Assembly: GCF_022900255.1 (NCBI RefSeq)
Contig: NZ_JALIRM010000004.1
Coordinates: 124,001 to 188,000 of the forward strand
DNA length: 64,000 nt
Reading direction: 5' to 3'
DNA from: Lederbergia wuyishanensis
GTDB taxonomy: Bacteria > Bacillota > Bacilli > Bacillales > Bacillaceae_C
The translations under genes were made by a program, and so were the position numbers. The first letter of the stretch is position 1. Every line of letters begins with the position of its first letter. Below the pieces are notes generated by a model that saw only the letters and a list, made by a program, of their open reading frames with translations, was not told where the DNA came from and did no database searches. Positions 1 to 8,395 of the stretch are shown here, piece by piece.

Positions 1-300
1 AAAATTGATATATATATGACGGACACGGAAGTTACCATAGTTGCAGAACTAGCAGGTTATGAAAAAGAAAATCTTCATATTTCTGTTTCGGGAAACAGGC
101 TTTTATTAAAAGGAACATCAACCCCCCTGATTTTTGGGCACGCGGTCCTACAAGAAAGAAAAGAGGGGCAGTTTCAAAGAATTATTGAATTGCCCGAACC
201 TACATATTCCAATCAAATTAGGGCCAAGCTTCATAACGGGCTCCTAACATTGACATACAACCGAAAATATTTTCAAGAAGAAAGGGTGGCCATCGACTAA
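1..300 (+). CDS. Hsp20/alpha-crystallin family protein, 5'-truncated by window edge
   Basis: The frame is open from base 1, so the ATG at 16 is probably internal and the gene begins upstream of the window. Read from base 1, the start KIDIYMTDTEV followed by AELAGY.KENL matches the opening strand of the alpha-crystallin domain of small heat-shock proteins. The end, with KLHNGLLTLTYNRK, matches the final strands (family pattern A.L.nGvL.i..pK). Known family role: ATP-independent holdase. Some Bacillus members (CotP, CotM) are spore coat proteins, and which kind this is cannot be told. The protein is short after the last strand and lacks the I-x-I tail motif. No terminator was seen after it. Confidence 0.75.
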   Translation, partial: KIDIYMTDTEVTIVAELAGYEKENLHISVSGNRLLLKGTSTPLIFGHAVLQERKEGQFQRIIELPEPTYSNQIRAKLHNGLLTLTYNRKYFQEERVAID

Positions 301-497
301 CTTTTGTATCCTGCCAATCTAGACCTTTCCTCCGTCACCGCTAAATTCTCCAAAACCGTCTATCAGATAGTTCTCCCATTTTTTTTAGAACAATATCTGC
401 CGCCGTTGTAAATGCAAACAAACAGTATCGTAATGCTTACAGAATGTATATAGTTCCTCAATTCTTTAGTAAAAAATATAAATTGTGAGGATTACAA

Positions 498-1280
498 ATG
501 CCAATAAAAGGATTATTTAACCAAAAACAAAATCATGAAATGATATTAGAAAAAATAGCCGAACTAGAGAAAAAACAGAAGAGATTCAACGCACTAGAAG
601 TGCATGTAAAAAGAATCTTGGCGTTTGAGGAAGAAATTACTCCTCTGTTAAATTTAAAAGATAAACCTCCTCAAAAAGTTCCAGAGAAAAAAACAGTTCG
701 GAAGGAAAAGCCCAAAAGCAATCATCGTGAAGATGCTCTACATTTGGAAAGATCAGTTATAAAAAAAATATCCCCTTTTATTCAAGCAGTCGAACAAATG
801 GACAAACAGATCCGAGAACTAGAAATAAATGTTCTGCAGATTCAACAATCACACATAGAACTCACTAACCGAATCGACGCAATTGAAGTTCAGCTTTCTC
901 GATTGCAGGAGGAGGAAACGAAAACAAATGAAGAGAAGACTCAACAGCAACCAATGGTTATTAAAGAAATTAATATTGATAAATTTTACTTAGATAGGTA
1001 TGAACAAAATAATAACTTTGCGCAATTAGGTATAAAAGATTTAAGTGGTGCTTTAAACATAGGTGCCACATACGGCAGGGAAGTGATGCCAAAAGAACTA
1101 TCGGAACAAATAAAAGAGGATATGAAAGAATTTAAAGGGATGAAAAAGGAATTTGGTTTTGGAGAGGATGAGTCTTCAAGTCCAAATAAGGGAGAAGAAT
1201 CATCTAGTACGGACCAATTTATACATGACAATGAAACTTTCACAGAAATTCCGATAGAAGTAGTAGATGAAGACGATTAG
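498..1280 (+). CDS. Coiled-coil protein with a GerPC-like motif, function unknown
   Basis: 260 residues, no signal peptide or membrane segment. Residues about 10-55 and 85-150 are charged, Lys/Glu-rich and heptad-like, consistent with coiled coils. A conserved-looking block at about 150-195 (IKEINIDKFYLDRY, then LSGALNIGATYG) recalls the core of the spore germination protein GerPC, which has a coiled coil followed by an L.GTLNIG motif. The acidic, Ser-rich tail is low complexity. GTGAGG lies 7-8 bases before the ATG. The gene stands alone, with a good terminator just behind it. The GerPC relation is inferred from one motif and a similar layout; it may be a different spore-associated protein. 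Confidence 0.6.
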   Translation: MPIKGLFNQKQNHEMILEKIAELEKKQKRFNALEVHVKRILAFEEEITPLLNLKDKPPQKVPEKKTVRKEKPKSNHREDALHLERSVIKKISPFIQAVEQMDKQIRELEINVLQIQQSHIELTNRIDAIEVQLSRLQEEETKTNEEKTQQQPMVIKEINIDKFYLDRYEQNNNFAQLGIKDLSGALNIGATYGREVMPKELSEQIKEDMKEFKGMKKEFGFGEDESSSPNKGEESSSTDQFIHDNETFTEIPIEVVDEDD

Positions 1281-1319
1281 AGCAAAGCATGAAAACAGTA
1301 TTCATGTTTTGCTTTTTAT
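1281..1319 (+). terminator. Rho-independent terminator
   Basis: A 13-bp stem (1281-1293 with 1301-1313, one G-U pair) and a 7-base loop are followed by a T-rich run. It begins one base after the stop codon of the upstream gene. Confidence 0.85.
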
Positions 1320-1460
1320 TTTGGCTTTGTTAGCTAAAATCAACAAAAATATCTTTATTTTATACTCAGGATTTTATTCCTAATACTAAAAAACTATAAA
1401 AATGGTAATGTTAAGGAGGAAATCGACAAAAATGAAATGAAACTGTAATATATTTATCCC

Positions 1461-1488
1461 TTAACATATTAATATCTGATGTTATAAT
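1461..1488 (+). promoter_or_regulatory. Sigma-A promoter with extended -10, upstream of ftsE
   Basis: TTAACA (1461-1466), 16-bp spacer, TATAAT (1483-1488) preceded by TGT, an extended -10. It would start transcription about 175 bases before ftsE. The 1320-1668 interval otherwise holds no gene I can support. B. subtilis has cccB and prfB just upstream of ftsE, and these are absent here. Confidence 0.65.
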
Positions 1489-1668
1489 AGGTTTGGGTTC
1501 ATTTTTCGCCAGCAAGCGACAGAACGCATCAGCTTTTTTCGCATACATAAGATATATAGCGAGAAAACAGAAGAACAACAAAAAAACCACCTTTTTTTTC
1601 ATTTCGACAATTTCCATATTTAGGACAATTTGTCTATTGGAAAAGATGGTTAGGAACCGGGTGATAGT

Positions 1669-2355
1669 ATGATTGAAATGCAGGATGTAGTGAAAAGATA
1701 TTCGAATGGCATAGTTGCCGCTAATGGATTGAACATCCGCATTAACCAAGGTGAATTTATATATGTCGTTGGCCCAAGCGGTGCGGGAAAATCTACCTTT
1801 ATCAAGATGATGTACAGGGAAGAAAAACCTACATCGGGAAAAATAATCGTAAATGGGATCGATTTAACGAGAATAAAAAATCGACATGTCCCTTTTTTGC
1901 GTAGAAATATTGGTGTTGTATTTCAGGACTTTAGGCTTCTGCCAACACTTACGGTTTTTGAAAATGTTGCCTTTGCCCTTGAAGTTATAGAACAACGTCC
2001 TAAAGATATTAGAAAAAGAGTTATGGACGTTTTGACAATGGTTGGATTAAAGCACAAAGTTCGTATGCTTCCAACAGAACTTTCTGGTGGAGAGCAGCAA
2101 CGCGTCTCAATTGCGAGATCAATCGTCAATAATCCAAAACTCGTTATTGCGGACGAGCCTACAGGTAACTTAGATCCCGATACTTCATGGGAGATTATGA
2201 GTCTTTTAAAAGAAATCAACATGAAGGGCACTACGATTATTATGGCCACTCATAATAAAGAGATTGTAAACACAATTAAACATAGAGTTATAGCGATTGA
2301 AAGCGGAAGAATAGTCCGCGATGAACAGCGGGGGGATTACGGATATGAAAGCTAG
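1669..2355 (+). CDS. ftsE: Cell division ABC transporter ATP-binding protein FtsE
   Basis: 228 residues, the usual length. Walker A GPSGAGKS is at 35-42, the signature LSGGEQQR near 139, and Walker B with LVIADEPTGNLD near 158-169. FtsE is the cytoplasmic ATPase that powers FtsX, and the complex switches on peptidoglycan hydrolases outside the cell. In Bacillus it drives cell elongation and entry into sporulation. The ATG at 1669 follows a weak GGGTGA. The 3' end overlaps ftsX by 11 bases, which suggests translational coupling. The M23 peptidase gene follows ftsX. Confidence 0.95.
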   Translation: MIEMQDVVKRYSNGIVAANGLNIRINQGEFIYVVGPSGAGKSTFIKMMYREEKPTSGKIIVNGIDLTRIKNRHVPFLRRNIGVVFQDFRLLPTLTVFENVAFALEVIEQRPKDIRKRVMDVLTMVGLKHKVRMLPTELSGGEQQRVSIARSIVNNPKLVIADEPTGNLDPDTSWEIMSLLKEINMKGTTIIMATHNKEIVNTIKHRVIAIESGRIVRDEQRGDYGYES

Positions 2356-3232
2356 AACCCTCAGACGACATCTTAGAGAAAGCTTCAAAAGTCTACGTCG
2401 AAATGGCTGGATGACGTTTGCCTCAGTAAGTGCTGTTACCGTTACATTACTTTTAGTTGGGGTTTTCTTCGTCATTTTGATGAATATGAATAAATTTGCT
2501 TCTGATCTTGAAAAAGATGTTGAAATAAGAACCCATATTGATTTAACTGCATCAAAAAAAGATCAAGAAAATTTGAAGCAAAAAATCGAAAAATTGGATT
2601 TGGTTGAATCTATAAAGTACTCTTCCAAAGAAGACGAGTTGAAGCATTTAATCAAAACAATGGGGAAAGAATGGAACTTTATTGAGAAACAGGATAATCC
2701 TCTTCACGATGTATTTATTGTAAAAACAAAGAAGCCTACGGATACTCCTATTGTTGCAGAGCAAATTCGCAAAATGGAATTTGTCCACTCTGCAGAGTAC
2801 GGTGAAAAGAAAGTTGAGAAGTTGTTTAAAGTATTAAAAACGAGTCGAAACATCGGTTTAGTCCTCATTATTGGCTTGTTGTTCACAGCTATGTTCCTTA
2901 TTTCAAATACGATTAAAATTACTATTTTTGCAAGACGTCGTGAAATTGAAATTATGAAATTAGTAGGGGCAACTAACTGGTTTATTCGCTGGCCATTCCT
3001 TTTTGAGGGAATTTGGCTAGGAATTTTAGGTTCCATCATACCAATTGGTATTGTTGCTTCAGGTTATTATTATGCTTATGACTTTATGGAAATGAGAATT
3101 CCAAGACAAGTGGTTCAACCACTCGAATATACACCATTCGTGTATGAAGTTAGCCTGATTATGCTTTTAATTGGAGTTATTATTGGCGGCTGGGGCAGTT
3201 TCATCTCCGTAAGACGATTCTTGAAAGTGTGA
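2345..3232 (+). CDS. ftsX: Cell division ABC transporter permease FtsX
   Basis: 295 residues with the FtsX plan: a cytoplasmic N-terminus (KARTLRRHLRESFKSLRRNGWMTFASV), TM1 near residues 27-48, an extracellular domain of about 110 residues, then three TM segments at about 170-295. I chose the ATG at 2345 because GGGGGA lies 9 bases before it and the protein then starts like B. subtilis FtsX; an in-frame ATG at 2321 lies further into ftsE. FtsX transmits the FtsE ATPase cycle across the membrane to a hydrolase. The next gene encodes a secreted coiled-coil hydrolase, its likely partner. Confidence 0.95.
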   Translation: MKARTLRRHLRESFKSLRRNGWMTFASVSAVTVTLLLVGVFFVILMNMNKFASDLEKDVEIRTHIDLTASKKDQENLKQKIEKLDLVESIKYSSKEDELKHLIKTMGKEWNFIEKQDNPLHDVFIVKTKKPTDTPIVAEQIRKMEFVHSAEYGEKKVEKLFKVLKTSRNIGLVLIIGLLFTAMFLISNTIKITIFARRREIEIMKLVGATNWFIRWPFLFEGIWLGILGSIIPIGIVASGYYYAYDFMEMRIPRQVVQPLEYTPFVYEVSLIMLLIGVIIGGWGSFISVRRFLKV

Positions 3233-3302
3233 AACTATTATCATTGTACAGAAGCTCTATTAAATAAGGGTGAATTGCAAGAGGGAGAAAGGGGAACTAT
3301 TT

Positions 3303-4646
3303 TTGAAAAGACGTTCGATACTCTCAATGACATTGGCGGTAACATTAGGATTTGGCGGAATTTTGACAAGTGCCCATGGTGCATCTGCCGCGACATTAAA
3401 CGATTTACAACAAGAGCAATCAAATGTAATAAATAAACGTTCAGATATTAATAAGTCGATAGATGAAAAGGATCATAAAATTTCAGATATTAGTGATCGC
3501 CAAAGTCAATTAGAAGCTGAGATGAAACAGCTTGAAAGAGAGATAACTGATACTGATCGGAAAATTACGGAAAAGCAAAAGCAAATAGAAGATACGAAAG
3601 CAGAGATAGAGAAGCTAAAGAAAGAAATTATCGATCTTAAGACACGTATTCAAAAAAGAAATGACCTGCTTCTTGAACGTGCCAGAAACATTCAACAGAA
3701 TGGTGGGTCAGTTAAATTTATTGATGTTATTCTAGGTGCTGAGAGTTTCGGTGACTTTATAGATCGGATTTCTGTTATATCAACTCTAGTAAGTGCTGAT
3801 AAGCAAATTATTGAAGAGCAAAAAGCTGATCAAGCAAAGCTTGAAGAGAATCAGGAAAAAGTAGAAAAAGAGCTTGCTAGTTTAAATGAAATGCTGAAAG
3901 AATTAGAAAGTCTGAAAGCAGATTTGAAAAATCAAAATGCTAAAAAAGCTCAATTAAATAAGGAATTAGCTGCTCAGAAGAAGCATCTTGAAAGTGAAAA
4001 AATGTCTTTGGAAGAAGAAGCGGAATTATTGAAAGCTCAAGAAGTTGCTCTTCAAAAGGCTATTAAACTAGAAAAAGATAGAATTGCAGAAGAAAAGCGT
4101 AAAGCTGCCGAAGCTGCAAGAAAAGCTGAAGAGGAACGCAAGGCTAGAGAAGCAGCAGCTGCTGAAGCTGCTAAAAATAATGGCGGTACAAGTGGACAAG
4201 TAAGTAATGGGGTCGAATCTAACCAAGTTGCAAAGCCGCCTGTATCCTCAGGACTATTTTCTAGGCCAGCGGTAGGATACGTTTCTTCAGGTTTCGGAGG
4301 CCGTTGGGGAGCCATGCATGCTGGAGTTGATATTGCAGCGTCAGGACCAGTTCCAATTGTTGCCGCAGCAGATGGGGTTGTAAGTAGATCGTATAATTCT
4401 TCAAGTTATGGTAATGTAGTTTTTGTTGTTCATCATTTAAATGGACAAACCTATGAGACTGTATATGCTCATATGAGAAGCAGAAGTGTCAGCGAAGGAC
4501 AAGTTGTATCTAAAGGCCAGCAATTAGGTGTAATGGGGAATACCGGGCATTCATATGGTCAGCATCTTCATTTTGAACTACATGTAGGACTTTGGAATAT
4601 GGCTAAATCAAATGCTGTTGACCCACGTAGATATGTAAGTTTTTAA
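3303..4646 (+). CDS. Secreted coiled-coil M23 peptidase, EnvC/PcsB-like
   Basis: 447 residues from a TTG at 3303, chosen because AAAGGGG ends 8 bases upstream and translation then begins with a clean signal peptide (MKRRSILSMTLAVTLG, cleavage after AHGASA). Residues about 30-280 are a long coiled coil, the last part Ala/Glu/Lys-rich. After a short linker comes a LytM/M23 domain (about 325-447) with HAGVD and HLHFELHVG, which supply the zinc ligands. A GTG at 3270 is in frame but lacks a good site. By its place behind ftsEX it is probably the hydrolase activated by FtsEX, with the coiled coil touching FtsX. B. subtilis uses the NlpC/P60 enzyme CwlO for this job. Confidence 0.85.
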   Translation: MKRRSILSMTLAVTLGFGGILTSAHGASAATLNDLQQEQSNVINKRSDINKSIDEKDHKISDISDRQSQLEAEMKQLEREITDTDRKITEKQKQIEDTKAEIEKLKKEIIDLKTRIQKRNDLLLERARNIQQNGGSVKFIDVILGAESFGDFIDRISVISTLVSADKQIIEEQKADQAKLEENQEKVEKELASLNEMLKELESLKADLKNQNAKKAQLNKELAAQKKHLESEKMSLEEEAELLKAQEVALQKAIKLEKDRIAEEKRKAAEAARKAEEERKAREAAAAEAAKNNGGTSGQVSNGVESNQVAKPPVSSGLFSRPAVGYVSSGFGGRWGAMHAGVDIAASGPVPIVAAADGVVSRSYNSSSYGNVVFVVHHLNGQTYETVYAHMRSRSVSEGQVVSKGQQLGVMGNTGHSYGQHLHFELHVGLWNMAKSNAVDPRRYVSF

Positions 4647-4655
4647 TTAATAGAT

Positions 4656-4685
4656 AACCGCATCCAATAGGGTGCGGTTTTTATA
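4656..4685 (+). terminator. Rho-independent terminator after ftsEX-M23 operon
   Basis: AACCGCATCC (4656-4665), loop AATA, GGGTGCGGTT (4670-4679), then a T-run. One G-U pair in the stem. Confidence 0.9.
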
Positions 4686-4963
4686 TTGAATTAAGAGAAT
4701 ATAAGTTGCAAAAGTAATGTTATCTTTAAGATGGTAATTTCCGCCTAGCTTTTTTCCTTTGAGAATTTATCATTTGCTGTCAAAGACAACCGTATTTCTT
4801 ATACCTCTTCAGAAGGCAAATGGGAACGTCGTGTAAAGCCAACACATCCTTATTTCATAGTCGCCGAGAGCTACAGCCTGTCGACCCATACTTCGCTTAA
4901 CAGACAATTCTACTTCTAAGTTCAACATATATTTATTTAGTTTTTATTTTTAAACTAATACTT

Positions 4964-5055
4964 TTCCAGGACCATCAGTTCACTCTCTACATAAGAAACA
5001 AAGAGCGGCTTTTTGCGTATTAGGATATTTGCTTGTCTTCTAAGACTGCACTCCT
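4964..5055 (+). repeat. Decayed copy of dispersed intergenic repeat family R1
   Basis: CCAGGACCATCAG at the left and CTTTTTGCGTATTAGGATAT followed by TTGCTTGTCTTC at the right match the start and end of the better copies at 60001 and 8281. The rest of 4686-4963 shows an ATG-less open stretch (about 4750-4919) and nothing else I can name. Confidence 0.5.
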
Positions 5056-5164
5056 TTAGTTATTCTCGTTATCTAAAGTTTCATATAGTACTTTCAAATT
5101 GGTAATTATGCTAAAATATAGGAAATTGACATTAGATTTATATTATGGGATAGAGGGGCTATTT

Positions 5165-6619
5165 ATGACAATTACGTCTATCATGGCGGCTTTGTTAAGT
5201 CTTTTCCTTCTTTTAAATATTGTTTTGGCTGGTTTTGTCGTATTTTTGGAAAGACGAGATGCTGGGGCGACATGGGCTTGGTTGCTAGTATTATTTTTTG
5301 TTCCGGTAGCAGGTTTCGTTTTGTATTTGATTTTTGGACAAAATTTAAGTCGAAAGAAAATTTTTGAATGGAAAGACACTAACAAGATCGGGATTATGGA
5401 GATAACGAAATATCAAATAGAATTGTTGCAAAAAGGGGAGTTTATATTTAACGATAATCGAAATTCTCAATATCAGGATTTAATTTATATGTTACTAGTT
5501 AATGACAGATCCGTACTCACACAAGACAATCATGTTGAAATTTTTACTGACGGCGAAAATAAATTTCGATCATTGTTAAGTGATATAAAAGCTGCTAACG
5601 ATCATATTCATCTTGTTTACTATATTATTCGTAATGATAGGCTAGGAAAAGAACTATTGGCTACCCTCACGAAGAAGGCGAATGAGGGAGTTGAGGTAAA
5701 AGTTTTATATGATGCGATGGGCTCAAGGCTACTACCAAGGAAGTTTTTCGGGCCATTAATTGAAGCTGGCGGGAAAGTAAGTGCATTTTTCCCGGCTATT
5801 TTGCCGCATTTGAATTTGCAAGTTAATTATCGTAACCACAGGAAACTTGCAATTATTGATGGGGAAATTGGCTATATTGGCGGCTTCAATATCGGAGATG
5901 AGTATTTAGGATTAAATAAACGATTTGGGTACTGGCGCGACACCCATTTAAAGATTTCTGGTAAAGCCGTATATGCGATGCAAACCCGGTTCATTTTAGA
6001 TTGGAATCAAGCCTCTTCTACAAAAATAAGTTATGAGGATCGACTTTTTCCTGAACTTGAGGCAATTGGAGATACGGATGTACAAATAGTTTCAAGTGGA
6101 CCGGATTCTGAGTGGGAACAGATTAAATATGGGATTTTAAAATTGATAACGTCTGCGAAAAAATATATTTATATTCAAACACCATATTTTATCCCTGATG
6201 CAAGTGTGCTTGATGCTATAAAAATTGCTGCTCTTTCCGGAGTAGATGTTCGCTTGATGATTCCTAATAAACCTGATCACGCCTTCGTCTACTGGGCAAC
6301 TTTGTCCAACGTTGGTGAATTATTAAAGACAGGCGCAAAAGTGTATATATATGAAAAAGGGTTTATTCATGCTAAAACAATGGTAGCCGATGGGAAACTT
6401 GCAACAGTCGGTACTGCGAATATCGATGTTCGAAGCTTCCGCTTAAATTTTGAAGTAAATGCTTTTTTATATGATGAAGTTTTAGTGAGGGAACTCGTTA
6501 ATATTTACAAAGACGATATGAAGGATTCACGAGAGCTGACATTAGAAGAATATCATAATCGATCGCTATTAATTCGATTCAAAGAATCTCTCTCACGTCT
6601 ACTTTCTCCAATTCTATAA
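5165..6619 (+). CDS. cls: Cardiolipin synthase
   Basis: 484 residues, matching B. subtilis ClsA length. Two N-terminal membrane segments (about 3-25 and 36-57) are followed by two phospholipase-D domains. The catalytic HxKx4D motifs are complete: H225-K227-D232 and H402-K404-D409. It joins two phosphatidylglycerol molecules into cardiolipin plus glycerol at the membrane. I use the ATG at 5165 because GAGGGG lies 6 bases before it; the frame is open to an ATG-like start at 5099. A TGCTAAAAT extended -10 at 5109-5117 could start the message. The gene is apparently single, with no terminator before the repeat that follows. Confidence 0.93.
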   Translation: MTITSIMAALLSLFLLLNIVLAGFVVFLERRDAGATWAWLLVLFFVPVAGFVLYLIFGQNLSRKKIFEWKDTNKIGIMEITKYQIELLQKGEFIFNDNRNSQYQDLIYMLLVNDRSVLTQDNHVEIFTDGENKFRSLLSDIKAANDHIHLVYYIIRNDRLGKELLATLTKKANEGVEVKVLYDAMGSRLLPRKFFGPLIEAGGKVSAFFPAILPHLNLQVNYRNHRKLAIIDGEIGYIGGFNIGDEYLGLNKRFGYWRDTHLKISGKAVYAMQTRFILDWNQASSTKISYEDRLFPELEAIGDTDVQIVSSGPDSEWEQIKYGILKLITSAKKYIYIQTPYFIPDASVLDAIKIAALSGVDVRLMIPNKPDHAFVYWATLSNVGELLKTGAKVYIYEKGFIHAKTMVADGKLATVGTANIDVRSFRLNFEVNAFLYDEVLVRELVNIYKDDMKDSRELTLEEYHNRSLLIRFKESLSRLLSPIL

Positions 6620-6627
6620 TTAAGTTC

Positions 6628-6765
6628 GGCTGTCTTCGTAAGTTTTGTAAAAGCCTATATCTAAGTTTTCTCCCTTAAAGGTGAGCTAGATGTTTGCAGC
6701 TCTTTTCTCGTAAAGTTTTACAAGTATTCTCTTAAAAAATAGCAACAATTTATAAGAAAAGAGCC
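6628..6765 (+). repeat. Copy of dispersed MITE-like repeat family R2
   Basis: It begins GGCTGTCTTCGTAA and ends AAGAAAAGAGCC, nearly inverted ends (GGCTcTTTTC expected). It shares blocks with the 120-bp copy at 30243-30362, including TAAAAGCCTA, TTAAAGGTGA and the right end, but carries an extra internal segment of about 20 bp. Confidence 0.6.
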
Positions 6766-6801
6766 TTAATTTTAGATAGTGTAGAAGTGAGTTGATATGA
6801 T

Positions 6802-7416
6802 TTGTCTTGGTATACAATTGGGACGTTATCTTTTCCCGCATCCTGGGTTTCAATATTATTAGCCTTTTTCCTGACAGGGTTGTTTTTATCGCTTCGTAAA
6901 CGAAAAGACACCGCTAACTGGTATGGGAATGTAGTTTTTATTTTTATATTGACGTGGAAGTTAAGTGTAATTCTTTTTCAATTTAAAATGATTCTATCTA
7001 ATCCACTCGCTATATTATACTTTAACGGTGGAATCAAAGGCCTATGGATCGGTGTAGCTGCAGCCATCTTGTATACATATTTTTATGTGAAAAAAAATGT
7101 GGCCAAGATAGAGGAATTTATTCAAGCTTGGCTTTTCTTCATAGTTATATATGAGGTTGCTTCTGCATACTTAATAGACGTATCGACAATGTGGGTAGTT
7201 GTTCATCTATTGATAGGAATAGTTGTCGTCACATTTTCTCTTTTAAAGGAAAAACAATTAACTTGGCAACTTCAAATCATGGTTTTATACATTGGGATCT
7301 TAGCCCTCATTTATTCTTTGCAAAATCAATTACTTACGTTGCCTATAGCTATTTATGTTATAATCGCAATGATATTAAGCATACTAGCAAAAATAAGGAG
7401 GACAGAAAGTGACTAA
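6802..7416 (+). CDS. Integral membrane protein resembling a degenerate Lgt, coupled to a thioredoxin
   Basis: 204 residues, about six to seven hydrophobic segments. The TTG at 6802 is preceded by AAGTGAG. Compared by eye with the true Lgt at 50.4 kb, the N-terminus (IGTLSFPASWVSILLAFFL) mirrors Lgt's [18 protein letters not shown], and NPLAILYFNGGIKGLWIG mirrors [20 protein letters not shown]. The Lgt catalytic His (in HGALIG) and the [10 protein letters not shown] signature are missing, so diacylglyceryl transfer is unlikely. The stop overlaps the GTG of the ResA-like gene, implying a joint role, perhaps in membrane thiol-redox work. That role is inference; the family is not one I can name. 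Confidence 0.7.
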   Translation: MSWYTIGTLSFPASWVSILLAFFLTGLFLSLRKRKDTANWYGNVVFIFILTWKLSVILFQFKMILSNPLAILYFNGGIKGLWIGVAAAILYTYFYVKKNVAKIEEFIQAWLFFIVIYEVASAYLIDVSTMWVVVHLLIGIVVVTFSLLKEKQLTWQLQIMVLYIGILALIYSLQNQLLTLPIAIYVIIAMILSILAKIRRTESD

Positions 7417-8014
7417 AAAAATCTTTGGCTTAACGCTAGTTGCTTTGCTTGCAGGTATATTAATTGTGAACATTATTCAAGATGCACGAGCCAAGAAAGA
7501 TGATATAGCGGAACAAGAAAAATATTATATTAATTCGTCAGATGAAATAGAAGGTGTAGAAGCGTTAAATGAAGGATTGACCGAAGGGGATATCCCACCT
7601 GATTTTGAACTCATGACACTTGATGGCGAAAAGATTAGATTATCCGATTTTAATGGAAAAAAGGTCATTTTGAATTTTTGGGCAACATGGTGTCCTCCCT
7701 GTAGAGCAGAAATGCCACATATGGAAAACTTTTATAAGAAAAATGCTAAAGAATTGAATGTAGAAATCATCGCAGTTAATTTGACTGCTAATGAAAAGGG
7801 CGGGAATGGACCAGAAAAGGTCAAAAAATTCATCGAAGAATATGGGCTTACTTTTCACGTTCCGTTGGATGAAGATGGGGATGTTGCCGAAAAGTATAGG
7901 ATTATTCCGATTCCAACGAGTTATTTGATTGCGACAAATGGAGTTATTCAAAAGAAGATATTAGGACCTATGGATGAAGAAATGATGGAAAAGTTGGTAA
8001 AAGATTTAAAGTGA
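7409..8014 (+). CDS. Membrane-anchored ResA/TlpA-like thiol-disulfide oxidoreductase
   Basis: 201 residues from a GTG with AGGAGG 8 bases upstream; the start lies inside the preceding gene. An uncleaved N-terminal anchor (about 5-23) is followed by a short linker and an AhpC/TSA-thioredoxin fold from about 60. The active site WCPPC has C95 and C98, and the cis-proline loop is at PIPTSYL near 166-172. Members such as ResA and StoA reduce disulfides outside the membrane, for cytochrome c maturation or spore cortex synthesis. No cytochrome c biogenesis genes lie nearby, so the client is unknown. The PQQ/heme lipoprotein downstream does carry a CxxCH, but the two are not in one operon. Confidence 0.88.
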   Translation: MTKKIFGLTLVALLAGILIVNIIQDARAKKDDIAEQEKYYINSSDEIEGVEALNEGLTEGDIPPDFELMTLDGEKIRLSDFNGKKVILNFWATWCPPCRAEMPHMENFYKKNAKELNVEIIAVNLTANEKGGNGPEKVKKFIEEYGLTFHVPLDEDGDVAEKYRIIPIPTSYLIATNGVIQKKILGPMDEEMMEKLVKDLK

Positions 8015-8038
8015 TTTAAATTATCTGTAAAAAATGTA

Positions 8039-8068
8039 TTGACTTATTGAATATCCTTCATATATACT
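8039..8068 (+). promoter_or_regulatory. Sigma-A promoter of the S-box transcript
   Basis: TTGACT (8039-8044), 18-bp spacer, TATACT (8063-8068). It lies about 45 bases before the riboswitch aptamer. Confidence 0.65.
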
Positions 8069-8112
8069 AGTTTTCAAGAGTTTAAAGAAAATTTAAAAAT
8101 GAATATTAATAT

Positions 8113-8232
8113 CACTCTTATCAAGAGCGGCGGAGGGAATAGGCCCTGCGATGCCCGGCAACCTTCAGATGATGATATCTGAAAAGGTGCTAATTCCTAC
8201 GGATCCATTGTGATCTGGTAGATAAGGGGAGG
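8113..8232 (+). ncRNA. SAM-I riboswitch (S-box leader)
   Basis: The hallmark sequence is present: CTCTTATCAAGAG (P1/P2 start), GCGGAGGGAATAGGCCCTG, GATGCCCGGCAACC, then the P3/P4 parts and GATAAGGGGAGG closing P1. When S-adenosylmethionine binds, the downstream terminator forms and transcription stops, so the sulfhydrylase gene is expressed only when SAM is low. Confidence 0.95.
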
Positions 8233-8243
8233 AAACTGATTAT

Positions 8244-8280
8244 AAGCCCTCTTCTTATTGAAGAGGGTTTTTAGTTTTTT
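8244..8280 (+). terminator. S-box terminator (expression platform)
   Basis: CCCTCTTC (8247-8254) pairs with GAAGAGGG (8260-8267), followed by T-rich sequence. It lies directly after the SAM aptamer and is the regulated terminator. Confidence 0.9.
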
Positions 8281-8395
8281 AGTGTCTATCTCCAGGTGCC
8301 AACGATTCTAGGTCGAAAACCCGCAACGTAAAAAGTCAATAAGCTACTTTTTGCGTCAAGGACATTTGCTTGTTTGAAGGTAGCGGGAACATTTT
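8281..8395 (+). repeat. Copy of repeat family R1 between the S-box terminator and its gene
   Basis: It has the family start (TGTCTATCTCCAGGTGCCAA) and end (GGACATTTGCTTGTTTGAAG). Between them CGTAAAAAG and CTTTTTGCG can pair, at the place where the 60-kb copy has a different but also paired stem. It lengthens the read-through leader by about 115 bases. Confidence 0.6.

Noticed and set aside
1411-1749. Minus-strand frame of 112 codons with a hydrophobic patch
   Set aside because: It overlaps the ftsE promoter and start, has no ribosome binding site, and its hydrophobic part mirrors an A/T-rich tract.
5126-5146. TTGACA followed by TATTAT as a cls promoter
   Set aside because: The spacing is only 9 bp, too short for sigma-A.
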